Shown here one piece after another: positions 37,560 to 47,080 of a stretch of 64,000 bases of DNA. The DNA lies in NCBI RefSeq assembly GCF_900113525.1, contig NZ_FOPP01000003.1, positions 426,575 to 490,574 of the forward strand, read 5' to 3'. The DNA is from Pedobacter insulae (GTDB taxonomy: Bacteria; Bacteroidota; Bacteroidia; Sphingobacteriales; Sphingobacteriaceae). Below the pieces are notes generated by a model. That model saw only the letters and a list, made by a program, of their open reading frames with translations, did not search any database and was not told the origin of the DNA. Positions within the stretch are counted from its first letter, which is position 1; every line of letters starts with the position of its first letter. Both the position numbers and the translations under genes were made by a program.

Positions 37560-38168
37560 TTACTTCGAGTATAACTCGACGATTAAGTTCTCTTTAATGT
37601 TTTCTGGAATCTCATCACGGTTAGGATAAGTTAAAAACTTACCTGATAACTCGCTAGCATTCCAATCTAACCAATTGAATTTATTGATCATTCTTCCTGC
37701 TACAGAATTTGTAATTGCTTCTAATGTTTTAGATTTCTCACGAACTGCAACTACATCACCAGCTCTTAATTGATATGATGGAATGTTTACAACCTCACCA
37801 TTAACAGTTACGTGCTTATGGCTAACCAATTGACGTGCACCTGAACGGGTTGGAGCAATACCTAATCTATATACTGTATTATCTAAGCGTGCTTCTAATA
37901 ATTGTAATAAATTATCACCAGTAATACCTTCACGTGCTGACGCTTTGGTAAATAAGTTACGGAATTGTTTTTCTAATACACCATAAGTGTATTTTACTTT
38001 TTGCTTCTCCATTAACTGTACTGCGTACTCAGATTGTTTTCCTCTTCTTTTTGAAGCGCCATGTTGGCCAGGAGGATAGTTTTTTCTGTCTAATACTTTG
38101 TCAGGGCCAAAAATAGGCTCTCTGAACTTACGCGCAATTTTGGACTTTGGTCCGGTATATCTTGCCAT
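37560..38168 (-). CDS. rpsD: 30S ribosomal protein S4
   Basis: 202 residues. It starts [24 protein letters not shown], the Bacteroidota style, with no zinc-binding Cys cluster. The S4 RNA-binding domain is seen at about 95-150 ([18 protein letters not shown]). S4 nucleates assembly of the 30S body by binding the 5' domain of 16S rRNA, and in other bacteria represses its own operon. It sits between rpsK and rpoA. Confidence 0.98.
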   Translation of the reverse strand: MARYTGPKSKIARKFREPIFGPDKVLDRKNYPPGQHGASKRRGKQSEYAVQLMEKQKVKYTYGVLEKQFRNLFTKASAREGITGDNLLQLLEARLDNTVYRLGIAPTRSGARQLVSHKHVTVNGEVVNIPSYQLRAGDVVAVREKSKTLEAITNSVAGRMINKFNWLDWNASELSGKFLTYPNRDEIPENIKENLIVELYSK

Positions 38169-38234
38169 TGTTTGTGATTTTAAAGTATCATCCCAACTGA
38201 AATCGGGAGACTCTTAGCTTTAAAAATTAATTAA

Positions 38235-38624
38235 TTATACTCTTCTTTTCTTAGGAGGGCGACATCCATTGTGAGGAAGTGGGGTAATATCTTTAATAGA
38301 TGTTACTTCAATACCTGCCACTTGCAAAGTTCTGATTGCAGACTCACGGCCTGAACCTGGACCTTTAACAAAAACCTCTACTTTACGTAAACCTAAGTCA
38401 AACGCCACTTTACCACAGTCAGATGCAGCTTGTCCTGCAGCATATGGAGTGTTCTTTTTAGAACCCTTAAATCCCATTTTACCTGCTGAAGACCATGAAA
38501 TAGTTTGACCATTGTTGTTTGTTAAAGTAACAATGATGTTGTTGAACGTAGCATTAATGTGCGCCTGACCTACAGACTCAACAACAACAATACGCTTCTT
38601 GGTAACTTTTTTACTCTTAGCCAT
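38235..38624 (-). CDS. rpsK: 30S ribosomal protein S11
   Basis: 129 residues. A basic N-terminus ([14 protein letters not shown]) precedes the S11 domain with [18 protein letters not shown] and the C-terminal [13 protein letters not shown] and [14 protein letters not shown]11 binds the platform of the 30S subunit near the mRNA exit site. Its upstream gap to rpsM is 120 bp and holds a hairpin. Confidence 0.98.
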   Translation of the reverse strand: MAKSKKVTKKRIVVVESVGQAHINATFNNIIVTLTNNNGQTISWSSAGKMGFKGSKKNTPYAAGQAASDCGKVAFDLGLRKVEVFVKGPGSGRESAIRTLQVAGIEVTSIKDITPLPHNGCRPPKKRRV

Positions 38625-38706
38625 TTTTTGCTTTAATTATAAGTTAGTGAATTACTGGATTAACTAATAATCCGGACCCATTAACTATTTTAATTGATTT
38701 TGTTCC

Positions 38707-38733
38707 AAACCGTAGTACTACTACTACAGGTTT
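38707..38733 (-). other. Hairpin in the rpsM-rpsK gap
   Basis: AAACCGTAGTA at 38707-38717 pairs with TACTACAGGTTT at 38722-38733 with one bulged A and a 4-nt loop. It starts 11 bp after the rpsM stop in the operon direction. There is no T run, so a terminator is unlikely; a translational control site or processing site is possible. Confidence 0.5.
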
Positions 38734-38744
38734 ATCATTTATGA

Positions 38745-39122
38745 CTACTTAGTAGCCTTTTTCTTGTTAGCAACTGTTTTTCTCTTTCCTTTACGGGTAC
38801 GAGAATTGTTTTTAGTACGTTGACCACGAACAGGTAATCCCTTTCTATGACGCAAGCCACGGTAACAACCAATATCCATTAAACGTTTGATGTTCAATTG
38901 AACTTCTGAACGTAATGCACCTTCAACCTTAATGTTGTCGTTAATGATTGTACGGATAGCCGACAATTCATCGTCTGACCAATCTTGTACTTTTTTGTTG
39001 AAATCTATCCCTGCTTCAGTTAAAATGTTCTGAGCGGTTTGTCTACCTATTCCGAAGATATAAGTTAGTCCGATTTCACCTCTTTTATTTCTTGGTAAAT
39101 CTATACCTGAAATCCTTGCCAT
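38745..39122 (-). CDS. rpsM: 30S ribosomal protein S13
   Basis: 125 residues. Helix-two-turns-helix fold with [21 protein letters not shown] near the start and [19 protein letters not shown] at the basic C-terminus, which reaches into the decoding area and contacts the P-site tRNA. It is the first S-protein of the alpha segment, downstream of rpmJ. Confidence 0.98.
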   Translation of the reverse strand: MARISGIDLPRNKRGEIGLTYIFGIGRQTAQNILTEAGIDFNKKVQDWSDDELSAIRTIINDNIKVEGALRSEVQLNIKRLMDIGCYRGLRHRKGLPVRGQRTKNNSRTRKGKRKTVANKKKATK

Positions 39123-39194
39123 ATTTATATGTTGCTTTAAAATGAACGACCGAACGGCGGGCCACCGTTGTACGAATTCGTTCCAATGTTTTAA

Positions 39195-39311
39195 TTACCC
39201 CTGACGTTGTTTGTATTTAGGATTTTTCTTGTTTATTACGTAAAGTTTTCCTTTACGGCGAATAATCTTACAATCAGCGCTACGTTTTTTAATTGATGAC
39301 CTAACTTTCAT
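39195..39311 (-). CDS. rpmJ: 50S ribosomal protein L36, zinc-free form
   Basis: 38 codons read on the minus strand from the ATG at 39311 give [20 protein letters not shown] and then a tail ending YKQRQG. L36 usually has three Cys and one His that bind zinc. Here only Cys14 remains, so this is the C-minus form, which does not need zinc. It lies between infA and rpsM, its standard place. Confidence 0.95.
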   Translation of the reverse strand: MKVRSSIKKRSADCKIIRRKGKLYVINKKNPKYKQRQG

Positions 39312-39319
39312 TATAATAT

Positions 39320-39538
39320 TTATTTATATCTATAAGTGATCCTACCCTTTGATAAATCGTAAGGCGACATCTCTAGTTTAACTTTATCCCCAGGTAAAAT
39401 CTTGATGTAGTGCATCCTCATTTTTCCTGAAATATGAGCAATAATCTCATGGCCATTCTCTAGTTCAACCCGAAACATGGCATTCGATAATGCTTCTCTT
39501 ATTACTCCGTCTTGTTCAATTGAGGCTTGTTTAGCCAT
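39320..39538 (-). CDS. infA: Translation initiation factor IF-1
   Basis: 72 residues, an OB-fold protein of the exact family length. It begins [22 protein letters not shown] and holds [19 protein letters not shown] and a C-terminal [15 protein letters not shown]-1 occupies the ribosomal A site during initiation. It lies between map and rpmJ, with 8 bp to the latter. Confidence 0.98.
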   Translation of the reverse strand: MAKQASIEQDGVIREALSNAMFRVELENGHEIIAHISGKMRMHYIKILPGDKVKLEMSPYDLSKGRITYRYK

Positions 39539-39609
39539 ATTATCTTGATTTTTACTTAATTAGCTGCTATTAAACAGGGTTGCAAAATTAAATAAAAATT
39601 TTTACTTTT

Positions 39610-40395
39610 TTACTTTTTTTCTTGTAAAACTTCTTCAATAAGCGAAAATGTTGATAAAACATCTGCTTTCCCCTTCTTTACAGCAACCGTATGTTCAAAA
39701 TGAGCGGATGGCTTGTTATCGATGGTAGTAACAGTCCACCCATCAGACCAAAACTTCACACCAGCTTTACCAGCGTTAATCATTGGCTCAATTGCGATAA
39801 CCATCCCCTCTTCTAACTTAATTCCACTCCCCCGCTTACCATAATTTGGCACTTCGGGTTTCTCATGTAACTTAACACCAACACCATGTCCCACTAGTTC
39901 TCTTACTACACCAAAACCATTCGTCTCCGCATGATGTTGCACTGCAAAAGCAATGTCACCTATCCTCATCCCCACTACTGCTTTCTCAATAGCAAGTTTC
40001 AAACACTCTTGTGTTACTTTACACAATTTCTGCTTCTCGGCATCTACTTCTCCAATAGAAAAAGTATAAGCTGAATCTCCAAAGTAATTATTTTTGATTA
40101 CCCCACAGTCTACAGAAATTAAATCTCCCTCTTTAATCACGTGATCATTTGGGAAACCATGTACTACTTGCTCATTAGGAGAGATGCAAAGTGAATTAGG
40201 AAATCCACCGTAATTTAAAAAAGCTGGTATTGCACCGTGATCTTTTATAAATTCAAAAGCCATCTTATCTAACGAAAGTGTAGTAACCCCTGGCTTAATG
40301 ATCTTAGCCACTTCGGCCAGGGTTTTAGAAACAAGTAAAGAACTTTCTCTTATTAATTCGATCTCTTCCAGAGATTTATAATAAATTTTCGACAT
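39610..40395 (-). CDS. map: Type I methionine aminopeptidase
   Basis: 261 residues. Pita-bread fold with the five metal ligands in motifs VDCGVIKNNYFGDSAYTF (two Asp), ELVGHGVGVKLHE (His), VIAIEPMIN (Glu) and SAHFEHTVAV (Glu). It removes the initiator Met from new proteins on the ribosome. It lies between secY and infA, the common spc-operon place. Between it and secY is a palindromic repeat. Confidence 0.98.
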   Translation of the reverse strand: MSKIYYKSLEEIELIRESSLLVSKTLAEVAKIIKPGVTTLSLDKMAFEFIKDHGAIPAFLNYGGFPNSLCISPNEQVVHGFPNDHVIKEGDLISVDCGVIKNNYFGDSAYTFSIGEVDAEKQKLCKVTQECLKLAIEKAVVGMRIGDIAFAVQHHAETNGFGVVRELVGHGVGVKLHEKPEVPNYGKRGSGIKLEEGMVIAIEPMINAGKAGVKFWSDGWTVTTIDNKPSAHFEHTVAVKKGKADVLSTFSLIEEVLQEKK

Positions 40396-40401
40396 ATCGA
40401 T

Positions 40402-40437
40402 AATTAGCTAATTAGCCAATTTGTTAATTAGCTAATT
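40402..40437. repeat. Palindromic repeat AATTAGCTAATTAG, copy 2, in the secY-map gap
   Basis: AATTAGCTAATTAG at 40402-40415 pairs with TTAATTAGCTAATT at 40424-40437, 13 of 14 positions, over a 9-bp spacer. It overlaps the first two bases of the secY stop codon. It is almost identical to copy 1 at 9367-9403. Confidence 0.8.
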
Positions 40438-41773
40438 ATAATGCTGCAGTACTTCCACCAGCAGCAGGAATTCCTGTGCGTCCGGTAACTCTTCCTGTTT
40501 TCATTAAACCATCATAATGACGCATTAATAGATAACTTTCGATTTGCTGTAAAGTATCTAATACTACACCCACTAAAATTAATAATGAAGTACCACCAAA
40601 AAATTGTGCAAATTCTTGTTGAATACCAAATTTTACAGCTAATGAAGGCAAGATCGCAATAATTGCCAAGAACAACGATCCTGGGAAAGTAATCTTAGAA
40701 ATCACATCGTCAATGAAAGTTGAAGTAGCTAAACCTGGCTTAATACCCGGAATAAAACCTCCATTTTTCTTCATATCATCAGACATTTGCGTTGGATTAA
40801 CAGTGATCGCGGTATAGAAAAACGTAAACGCAATAATTAAAAATGCAAATGTTAAACTGTAAGTAACAGAAGTGATATCACTATATTGGTGTAACCAACT
40901 ATCCTGTAATTTAGGAAACACGCCAATTAAGGCATTTGGAATAAACATTAAAGCCTGGGCAAAAATGATTGGCATAACACCAGCTGCATTCACTTTTAAT
41001 GGAATATACTGTCTTACTCCACCAACTTGTTTGTTCCCTACAATGCGTTTCGCATATTGTACAGGCACTTTGCGCACTCCTTGTACAATTAGAATAGTGA
41101 ACATTACTACAGCAAATAAAGCAACGATCTCTAAAACAAGCATAATCAATCCTCCTGAATTACCAGTAAATCTTGATTCAATTTCTTGCTTTAAAGCGAT
41201 AGGTAAACGAGCGATAATACCAACCATGATGATGATTGAAGTACCATTTCCAATTCCCTTATCAGTGATTTTTTCACCTAGCCACATTACAAATAAAGTA
41301 CCTGCAGTTAATACAAATCCTGATAACACATAAAACATAGTGTGATCAATTAATATAGCTGCTTCAGGAACCTGAGTTTTAACATAACCAATTGCTTGTA
41401 CCGCTGTAATAGCTACAGTTAGATAACGCGTAATTTGAGTTAATTTTTTTCTGCCACTCTCTCCTTCTTTTTGCATTTTTTGGAAAGAAGGTACAGCAAT
41501 ACCTAATAATTGAACAACAATTGAGGCAGAGATATAAGGCATCACACCTAACGCAAGAATAGATACTTTTGAGAAAGCACCCCCTGCAAACATATCTAAT
41601 AAACCTAAAATGCCGCTCTTTTCAGTATTAACTAACTGAGCTGGATCTACACCTGGTAGAACCACTTGACAAACGAACCTGTAAATTACAAGAATCATTA
41701 ACGTAAATAAAATACGTTCTTTCAATTCTTGAATTTTCCAAATATTACTTAAAGTAGTAAATAGCTTCTTCAT
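40436..41773 (-). CDS. secY: Preprotein translocase subunit SecY
   Basis: 445 residues, a polytopic inner-membrane protein with ten predicted hydrophobic segments. It forms the SecYEG channel for protein export. The N-terminal motif RFVCQVVLPGVDP and GLLDMFAGGAFSKVSILALGVMPYISASI (plug and TM2 region) are seen, with GNGTSIIIMVGI and the cytoplasmic loop VPVQYAKRIVGNKQVG. It lies 3 bp after rplO and precedes map, as in the spc operon. Confidence 0.98.
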   Translation of the reverse strand: MKKLFTTLSNIWKIQELKERILFTLMILVIYRFVCQVVLPGVDPAQLVNTEKSGILGLLDMFAGGAFSKVSILALGVMPYISASIVVQLLGIAVPSFQKMQKEGESGRKKLTQITRYLTVAITAVQAIGYVKTQVPEAAILIDHTMFYVLSGFVLTAGTLFVMWLGEKITDKGIGNGTSIIIMVGIIARLPIALKQEIESRFTGNSGGLIMLVLEIVALFAVVMFTILIVQGVRKVPVQYAKRIVGNKQVGGVRQYIPLKVNAAGVMPIIFAQALMFIPNALIGVFPKLQDSWLHQYSDITSVTYSLTFAFLIIAFTFFYTAITVNPTQMSDDMKKNGGFIPGIKPGLATSTFIDDVISKITFPGSLFLAIIAILPSLAVKFGIQQEFAQFFGGTSLLILVGVVLDTLQQIESYLLMRHYDGLMKTGRVTGRTGIPAAGGSTAAL

Positions 41774-41776
41774 TAA

Positions 41777-42223
41777 TTACAATTTTACGATTGAGCCTCC
41801 AGCAGCTTCGATAGCTTTCTGTGCAGTTGCAGAAAAAGCGTGAGCTGTAACTTCTAATTTAGCTTTAACTTCGCCACGACCCAAGATTTTTACCAAGTCA
41901 TTTTTAGAAGCTAAACCATGCTCTTGTATAGCAGCAAAGTCGATGCTGGTTAAATTAAACTTCTCCGCTAAATTCTGAAGAACATCTAAGTTTACACCAA
42001 CATATTCAGTACGGTTAATAGGTTTGAAACCTACTTTAGGCACACGACGTTGTAATGGCATCTGACCACCTTCAAAACCAATTTTAGTTGAGTGACCAGA
42101 ACGTGAACCTGCTCCTTTATGACCACGGGTAGATGTTCCACCACGACCAGAACCTTGACCACGTCCAATTCTTTTAACCTTTTTAACAGACCCTTTTGCA
42201 GGTTTTAAATTACTTAAGTTCAT
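41777..42223 (-). CDS. rplO: 50S ribosomal protein L15
   Basis: 148 residues. The long Gly/Arg-rich extension at the N-terminus (SVKKVKRIGRGQGSGRGGTS) penetrates 23S rRNA, and the globular part ends ATAQKAIEAAGGSIVKL. The gene is between rpmD and secY, with a hairpin in the 97-bp gap before it. Confidence 0.98.
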   Translation of the reverse strand: MNLSNLKPAKGSVKKVKRIGRGQGSGRGGTSTRGHKGAGSRSGHSTKIGFEGGQMPLQRRVPKVGFKPINRTEYVGVNLDVLQNLAEKFNLTSIDFAAIQEHGLASKNDLVKILGRGEVKAKLEVTAHAFSATAQKAIEAAGGSIVKL

Positions 42224-42286
42224 TTTTAAACTTGTTGTGCTGCCCCTTCGCTTTCACTAATCAGGGACAACGGTAAATAAATAAAC

Positions 42287-42309
42287 CTGTTCCGATTTTG
42301 TCGGAACAG
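42287..42309 (-). other. Hairpin in the rpmD-rplO gap
   Basis: A perfect 9-bp stem, CTGTTCCGA at 42287-42295 with TCGGAACAG at 42301-42309, loop of 5 nt. In the operon direction it is followed by GTTTATTTATTT, so it resembles a weak terminator or attenuator. Confidence 0.55.
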
Positions 42310-42320
42310 ATTCTTAAAAT

Positions 42321-42500
42321 TTATATAGCTTCAATCGCTACTAAGTGATTAACTTTTCTAACCATCCCAATAATGGCAGCGTTAGCCTCAACTTCTACAC
42401 TTTGGTTCATTTTTGTTAAACCTAAAGCTTTCATTGTTCTCTTTTGGCGTTCGCTTCTATCGATAATGCTTTTAATTTGGGTTATTTTTATTTTAGCCAT
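42321..42500 (-). CDS. rpmD: 50S ribosomal protein L30
   Basis: 59 residues. It begins MAKIKITQIKSIIDRSERQK and continues with ALGLTKMNQSV and GMVRKVNHLV, the ferredoxin-like L30 fold. Its ATG lies 4 bp after the rpsE stop. It is the smallest gene of this part of the superoperon apart from rpmJ. Confidence 0.97.
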   Translation of the reverse strand: MAKIKITQIKSIIDRSERQKRTMKALGLTKMNQSVEVEANAAIIGMVRKVNHLVAIEAI

Positions 42501-42504
42501 GATA

Positions 42505-43023
42505 TTATCCGTTAAAAACTTTATTTAAATCTACACCACGGTGCTGAGCTACTGTATAAGCATCACGCATTTTAGTTAAAGCATCTACTGTTGCTTTTAC
42601 CACGTTGTGTGGATTTGATGAACCTTTTGATTTTGCTAATACGTTATGAATACCAGCACTCTCTAATACAGCACGCATTGCACCACCAGCAATTACACCG
42701 GTACCTACAGCTGCAGGCTTAATTAGAACGAAACCTCCAGAAAATTTACCGATTTGCTCATGAGGAACCGTACCATGTAAAATTGGAACTTTTACTAAGT
42801 TCTTTTTTGCATCATCAATTCCTTTAGCAATCGCTTCTGTAACCTCTTTCGCTTTACCTAAACCATAACCAACAACTCCGTTCTCATCACCTACAACTAC
42901 GATAGCTGAAAAGCTGAAAGTACGACCTCCTTTGGTTACTTTGGCAACACGTTGTATGCTAACCAATCGATCTTTCAATTCGATTTCGCTAGTCTTAACT
43001 CTTTTTATATTGATAGTTGACAT
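42505..43023 (-). CDS. rpsE: 30S ribosomal protein S5
   Basis: 172 residues with the double-stranded-RNA-binding N-domain ([24 protein letters not shown] sequence, including [10 protein letters not shown]) and the C-domain [21 protein letters not shown]5 acts in translational fidelity and mRNA unwinding at the entry channel. It lies 18 bp after rplR. Confidence 0.98.
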   Translation of the reverse strand: MSTINIKRVKTSEIELKDRLVSIQRVAKVTKGGRTFSFSAIVVVGDENGVVGYGLGKAKEVTEAIAKGIDDAKKNLVKVPILHGTVPHEQIGKFSGGFVLIKPAAVGTGVIAGGAMRAVLESAGIHNVLAKSKGSSNPHNVVKATVDALTKMRDAYTVAQHRGVDLNKVFNG

Positions 43024-43041
43024 CTTATCCTATTTCTTAGA

Positions 43042-43395
43042 TTAAAATACTAAACCAGCTTCGCGAGCACCTTCTGCCAACGATTTAACACGACCATGGT
43101 ATAAATAACCATTTCTATCGAAAACAACTTCTTTTACACCAGCTGCAATTGCTTTCTCGGCAACTAATTTACCTACTGCAACAGACTGCTCCGATTTGTT
43201 TCCTTTACCAGTAAAATCTTTAGATAAAGATGATGCTGAAACTATTGTACTACCAGTTACATCGTTAATGATTTGAGCATAAATACCTTTATTGCTTCTA
43301 TAAACTGATAAACGTGGACGGCTTTCAGAACCTGTAAGTCTTTTTCTGATACCTTTTTTTATACGATCTCTACGAGATAATTTTTTTCCTGCCAT
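43042..43395 (-). CDS. rplR: 50S ribosomal protein L18
   Basis: 117 residues. Basic N-terminal end ([16 protein letters not shown]) and the conserved [20 protein letters not shown] and [20 protein letters not shown] motifs. L18 binds 5S rRNA in the central protuberance. It follows rplF by 5 bp. Confidence 0.98.
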   Translation of the reverse strand: MAGKKLSRRDRIKKGIRKRLTGSESRPRLSVYRSNKGIYAQIINDVTGSTIVSASSLSKDFTGKGNKSEQSVAVGKLVAEKAIAAGVKEVVFDRNGYLYHGRVKSLAEGAREAGLVF

Positions 43396-43400
43396 TTTGA

Positions 43401-43958
43401 TTATTTTTTAGAAGCTGATTTACCTGCTTTTCTTCTTAACACTTCACCAACAAACTTGATACCTTTACCTTTGTAAGGCTCTGGTGCACGTAACGAGCGG
43501 ATTTTCGCTGCTACCTGGCCAATCAATTGCTTGTCAATACTTTCTAAAATGATTTTAGGAGTTTGACCTTTTTCTGATGTGGTGGTTACTTTAATTTCTT
43601 CCGGCAATTGGAATACATAGTGGTGAGAATAACCTAAAACTAGATCCAAAGTATTACCTTGGTTAGTAGCACGGTAACCCACACCTACTAATTCTTGTTC
43701 GATTTTAAAACCATCTGTAACACCAACAACCATATTATTGATTAAAGAACGATATAAACCGTGTAAGGCTTTATGTCTTTTTTGTTCTGACGGACGTTTC
43801 ACGGTTAATATACCATCTTCCTGATCGATGATGATATCTGTATCTACCGCTTGAGTTAATTCTCCTTTAGGACCTTTTACAGTTACTACGTTATCTTTAG
43901 ATACCGTAATTGTTACTCCTGCAGGTACATTAATCGGGTTTTTTCCTATTCTTGACAT
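43401..43958 (-). CDS. rplF: 50S ribosomal protein L6
   Basis: 185 residues, two similar halves of the L6 fold. Start [16 protein letters not shown] and C-terminal [21 protein letters not shown] are diagnostic. L6 lies near the GTPase-associated centre and contacts elongation factors. It is 18 bp after rpsH. Confidence 0.98.
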   Translation of the reverse strand: MSRIGKNPINVPAGVTITVSKDNVVTVKGPKGELTQAVDTDIIIDQEDGILTVKRPSEQKRHKALHGLYRSLINNMVVGVTDGFKIEQELVGVGYRATNQGNTLDLVLGYSHHYVFQLPEEIKVTTTSEKGQTPKIILESIDKQLIGQVAAKIRSLRAPEPYKGKGIKFVGEVLRRKAGKSASKK

Positions 43959-43976
43959 TGTGCTATCCTCCTTTAA

Positions 43977-44375
43977 TTAATAAACGTGACACAATACCTC
44001 ACCGCCAATGTTTAATTTGGCTGCTTCCTTATCGGTCATTACACCTTTAGAAGTAGATAAGATTGCGATACCTAAACCATTTAATACTCTTGGCATATTA
44101 TCTACACCAGCATATTGTCTTAAACCTGGTTTGCTGATACGTGTTAACGTACGGATAGCCGAGATTTTAGTAATTGCATTATATTTTAACGCAATTTTAA
44201 TCACACCTTGAACGGTTGTGTCTTCAAACTTGTAGTTTGCAATGTAACCTTTGTCAAAAAGTACTTTCGTAATTTCCTTTTTTAGGTTAGAAGCAGGGAT
44301 CTCTACAATTCTGTGATTTGCCTTAATGGCATTTCTTACTCTTGTAAGATAATCTGCTATTGGATCTGTATTCAT
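43977..44375 (-). CDS. rpsH: 30S ribosomal protein S8
   Basis: 132 residues. MNTDPIADYLTRVRNAIKAN at the N-terminus and the 16S-binding C-terminal ILSTSKGVMTDKEAAKLNIGG are seen. In E. coli S8 is the repressor of the spc operon. Its upstream gap to rpsN is 153 bp and contains a long inverted repeat. Confidence 0.98.
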   Translation of the reverse strand: MNTDPIADYLTRVRNAIKANHRIVEIPASNLKKEITKVLFDKGYIANYKFEDTTVQGVIKIALKYNAITKISAIRTLTRISKPGLRQYAGVDNMPRVLNGLGIAILSTSKGVMTDKEAAKLNIGGEVLCHVY

Positions 44376-44465
44376 TATTATTGATTTGTGATAGTGGTTT
44401 CAGCAATGCCACCCGGCATTTAGACCTGCTATCGGTTAAAATTCTCTTTTGGAGTATAAAGACAA

Positions 44466-44523
44466 TAGTATATAGTACTTAGATAATTAAATCTAACTAC
44501 TATATACTAAGTACTAAATACTA
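44466..44523. repeat. Long inverted repeat in the rpsN-rpsH gap
   Basis: TAGTATATAGTACTTAGA at 44466-44483 matches the reverse complement of ACTAAGTACTAAATACTA at 44506-44523 at 16 of 18 positions, with 22 bp between. The loop itself is AT-rich with further TAGT/ACTA words. It lies 6 bp beyond the rpsN stop. Confidence 0.65.
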
Positions 44524-44528
44524 TTTTA

Positions 44529-44798
44529 CTACCAAGAAGCTTTTCTCACTCCTGGTATTTTGCCTTCTAAAGCCATCTCACGGAAAGTAACCCTAGAGAT
44601 ACCGAAAGTACGCATATATCCACGAGGACGGCCAGTTAATTTACAACGGTTGTGTAAACGTACAGCAGATGAGTTTTTTGGTAACTTATCTAATCCTTCG
44701 TAATCGCCTGCAGCTTTTAATTCCGCACGCTTATCTGCATATTTAGCAACCAATTTTTGGCGCTTAATTTCGCGAGCTTTTACACCTTCTTTTGCCAT
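44529..44798 (-). CDS. rpsN: 30S ribosomal protein S14, zinc-free form
   Basis: 89 residues, the long C-minus form: only one Cys (in [11 protein letters not shown]) and no CxxC pairs. The C-terminal [17 protein letters not shown] is the family signature. S14 is in the head of the 30S subunit. Its ATG overlaps the rplE stop by one base (TAATG), showing translational coupling. Confidence 0.98.
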   Translation of the reverse strand: MAKEGVKAREIKRQKLVAKYADKRAELKAAGDYEGLDKLPKNSSAVRLHNRCKLTGRPRGYMRTFGISRVTFREMALEGKIPGVRKASW

Positions 44799-45364
44799 TA
44801 TTGCTCTGTTTTTTGATTTTTAAATGGTAATCCAAATTGTTTTAAAAGTTCCAATGCTTCAACATCATTGGTAGCAGACGTTACAAAAGTAATATCCATA
44901 CCTAAAATCTTGTTGATTTTATCAATGTTAATCTCCGGGAAGATAATTTGCTCAGTAATACCTAAAGTATAATTACCTTTTCCATCGAAACCTTTATCAT
45001 TGATTCCTTTGAAATCTCTAATACGTGGCAAAGCTACGGAAATTAATCGATCTAAAAACTCATACATGTTATTATCGCGTAAAGTTACACGTACACCTAC
45101 CGGCATACCTTTACGTAATTTAAAGTTTGAGATATCTTTTTTAGATTTAGCACCTACAGCTTGCTGACCAGCAATGGTCGACATTTCTAGAATAGAGCTA
45201 TCCATAACTTTTTTATCTGTTACAGAATAACGGCCAACACCTTGGTTAATGGCAATTTTCTCTAATTTAGGAACCTGCATTACGCTTTTGTAATTGAACT
45301 TATCTTTAAGAGCAGTTACAATTTCCTCTTTATATTTACTTTTTAATCTTGGTACGTATGCCAT
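44798..45364 (-). CDS. rplE: 50S ribosomal protein L5
   Basis: 188 residues. [16 protein letters not shown] near the start, then [15 protein letters not shown] and [20 protein letters not shown]. It binds 5S rRNA and the P-site tRNA. Coupled to rplX and rpsN by one-base overlaps on both sides. Confidence 0.98.
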   Translation of the reverse strand: MAYVPRLKSKYKEEIVTALKDKFNYKSVMQVPKLEKIAINQGVGRYSVTDKKVMDSSILEMSTIAGQQAVGAKSKKDISNFKLRKGMPVGVRVTLRDNNMYEFLDRLISVALPRIRDFKGINDKGFDGKGNYTLGITEQIIFPEINIDKINKILGMDITFVTSATNDVEALELLKQFGLPFKNQKTEQ

Positions 45365-45702
45365 TATTTGATCTCCTCCCCTGATATTTTAGCAACTCTA
45401 ACTAATTTTCCGTCAGCGTTTAATTTACGGCCAACACGGGTAGTTTTACCTGTTTTAGGATCAACTAACTGTACGTTAGAAATATGAAGAGCAGCCTCTT
45501 TTTTAATAATACCACCATTTGGTGTAGCAGCATTTGGTTTTGTATGTTTTGACACAAGGTTAATACCTTCTACAATAATTCTGTTTTTAGCAACAATTAC
45601 TTCCTGTACTTTACCTTGTTGGCCTTTTGAATCGCCAGCGATCACCTTTACTAAATCTCCTTTACGGATCTTTACTTTGGCTTGTGTTACTTTATTTTTC
45701 AT
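45364..45702 (-). CDS. rplX: 50S ribosomal protein L24
   Basis: 112 residues. The KOW motif [20 protein letters not shown] is near the N-terminus, and [14 protein letters not shown] and [14 protein letters not shown] follow. L24 starts assembly of the large subunit. Its start is 1 bp from the rplN stop, and its stop overlaps the rplE start. Confidence 0.98.
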   Translation of the reverse strand: MKNKVTQAKVKIRKGDLVKVIAGDSKGQQGKVQEVIVAKNRIIVEGINLVSKHTKPNAATPNGGIIKKEAALHISNVQLVDPKTGKTTRVGRKLNADGKLVRVAKISGEEIK

Positions 45703-45703
45703 A

Positions 45704-46072
45704 TTATAATACCTCCGGTGCTAATGATACAATTTTCATGAATTGTTTTTCACGCAGTTCTCTCGCTACCGGGCCAAAAATACGTGTACCACGTGGTTCG
45801 TCCTGTGCATTTAACAATACAGCTGCATTGTCGTCAAAACGAATATAAGAACCATCCTTACGTCTGATTTCTTTTTTAGTTCTTACTACAACTGCTTTAG
45901 AAACTGTTCCTTTTTTAATGTTACCAGATGGCAAAGCGCTTTTTACAGTAACAACAATTTTGTCACCTATAGAAGCATATCTTTTGCCAGTCCCGCCAAG
46001 TACACGGATAACCAATACTTGTTTTGCGCCGCTATTGTCGGCTACGTTTAATCGTGATTCCTGTTGTACCAT
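45704..46072 (-). CDS. rplN: 50S ribosomal protein L14
   Basis: 122 residues, an all-beta protein of exact family length. [20 protein letters not shown] and [18 protein letters not shown] are diagnostic. L14 forms an intersubunit bridge with 16S helix 14. It is 1 bp from rpsQ. Confidence 0.98.
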   Translation of the reverse strand: MVQQESRLNVADNSGAKQVLVIRVLGGTGKRYASIGDKIVVTVKSALPSGNIKKGTVSKAVVVRTKKEIRRKDGSYIRFDDNAAVLLNAQDEPRGTRIFGPVARELREKQFMKIVSLAPEVL

Positions 46073-46073
46073 C

Positions 46074-46328
46074 TTATTTAGCTCTTTCTAAAATTTGTAC
46101 CAATCTCCAGTTCTTGTTTTTACTCAGCGGACGGGTTTCTTGTATCAATACCGTATCACCGATACCGCACTCATTTTTCTCGTCGTGAGCCATAAATTTG
46201 GTAGTTTTCTTAACAAACTTACCATAAATCGGGTGTTTCACTTTACGCTCAACCGCCACAACAACAGACTTATCCATTTTGTTGCTTACCACCAACCCGG
46301 TTCTTGTTTTTCTTAATTGTCTTTCCAT
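46074..46328 (-). CDS. rpsQ: 30S ribosomal protein S17
   Basis: 84 residues, OB fold. [19 protein letters not shown], then [20 protein letters not shown] and [14 protein letters not shown]17 is a primary 16S-binding protein. It follows rpmC by 13 bp. Confidence 0.98.
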   Translation of the reverse strand: MERQLRKTRTGLVVSNKMDKSVVVAVERKVKHPIYGKFVKKTTKFMAHDEKNECGIGDTVLIQETRPLSKNKNWRLVQILERAK

Positions 46329-46341
46329 TTCGACTCTAAAG

Positions 46342-46551
46342 TTATTTAGTTTCAGTTGCAGACTGCGCTTTCAGCTTAGTCAATTCAGTAGTTAATCGGG
46401 CAATGTCTTTTCTTACCTTAGTGATACGGGTAGGATTTTCTATAGCCGAAATTGTGTGTGCAAATTTTAACTTTACCAAGTTTTCTTTTTCTTCTGCAAT
46501 CTTAGCTACTAGTTCTTCTTTTGAAAGCCCTATGATTTCTGAGTTCTTCAT
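46342..46551 (-). CDS. rpmC: 50S ribosomal protein L29
   Basis: 69 residues from the ATG at 46551. The frame is open 14 codons further upstream, but [20 protein letters not shown] is the natural L29 start. It is a two-helix protein with [19 protein letters not shown] and a Lys/Thr-rich end. L29 lies at the tunnel exit near trigger factor and SRP. Confidence 0.97.
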   Translation of the reverse strand: MKNSEIIGLSKEELVAKIAEEKENLVKLKFAHTISAIENPTRITKVRKDIARLTTELTKLKAQSATETK

Positions 46552-46623
46552 TTTATTAATTTTTATGTTCGGGTCTAGCGGTTGTAACAACAAGTCATTT
46601 ACAACATTGATCCCTAAACTTTT

Positions 46624-47046
46624 TTATGCTTCTACGTAATCTCTACGTACTACAAATTTTGTTTGAATTGGTAATTTCTGAGCGGCTAATCTTAATGCTT
46701 CTTTAGCAATTTCTAAAGGAACACCTTCTGCTTCAAAAATAATACGTCCGGGTCTAACAACAGCTACCCAATATTCTGGAGCACCTTTACCTTTACCCAT
46801 ACGTACCTCAGCTGGTTTTTTAGTTACCGGTTTATCCGGGAAAATTCTAATCCAAACTTGACCTTCACGTTTCATGAAACGAGTTACCGCAATACGGGCT
46901 GCCTCTATCTGGCGACTTGTAATCCAAGTTGCCTCTAAAGATTTAATCCCGAAAGAACCGAATGATAATTCAGCACCACGAGTTGCTAAACCTTTCATTC
47001 TGCCCTTTTGCATCTTTCTGAACTTCGTTCTTTTTGGCTGTAACAT
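46624..47046 (-). CDS. rplP: 50S ribosomal protein L16
   Basis: 140 residues. [20 protein letters not shown] at the start and [20 protein letters not shown] in the middle are diagnostic of L16, which organises the A-site tRNA region of the large subunit. It is 34 bp after rpsC. Confidence 0.98.
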   Translation of the reverse strand: MLQPKRTKFRKMQKGRMKGLATRGAELSFGSFGIKSLEATWITSRQIEAARIAVTRFMKREGQVWIRIFPDKPVTKKPAEVRMGKGKGAPEYWVAVVRPGRIIFEAEGVPLEIAKEALRLAAQKLPIQTKFVVRRDYVEA

Positions 47047-47080
47047 TTTATTTTAATATTATCGTTAAACGATCTGTTAA

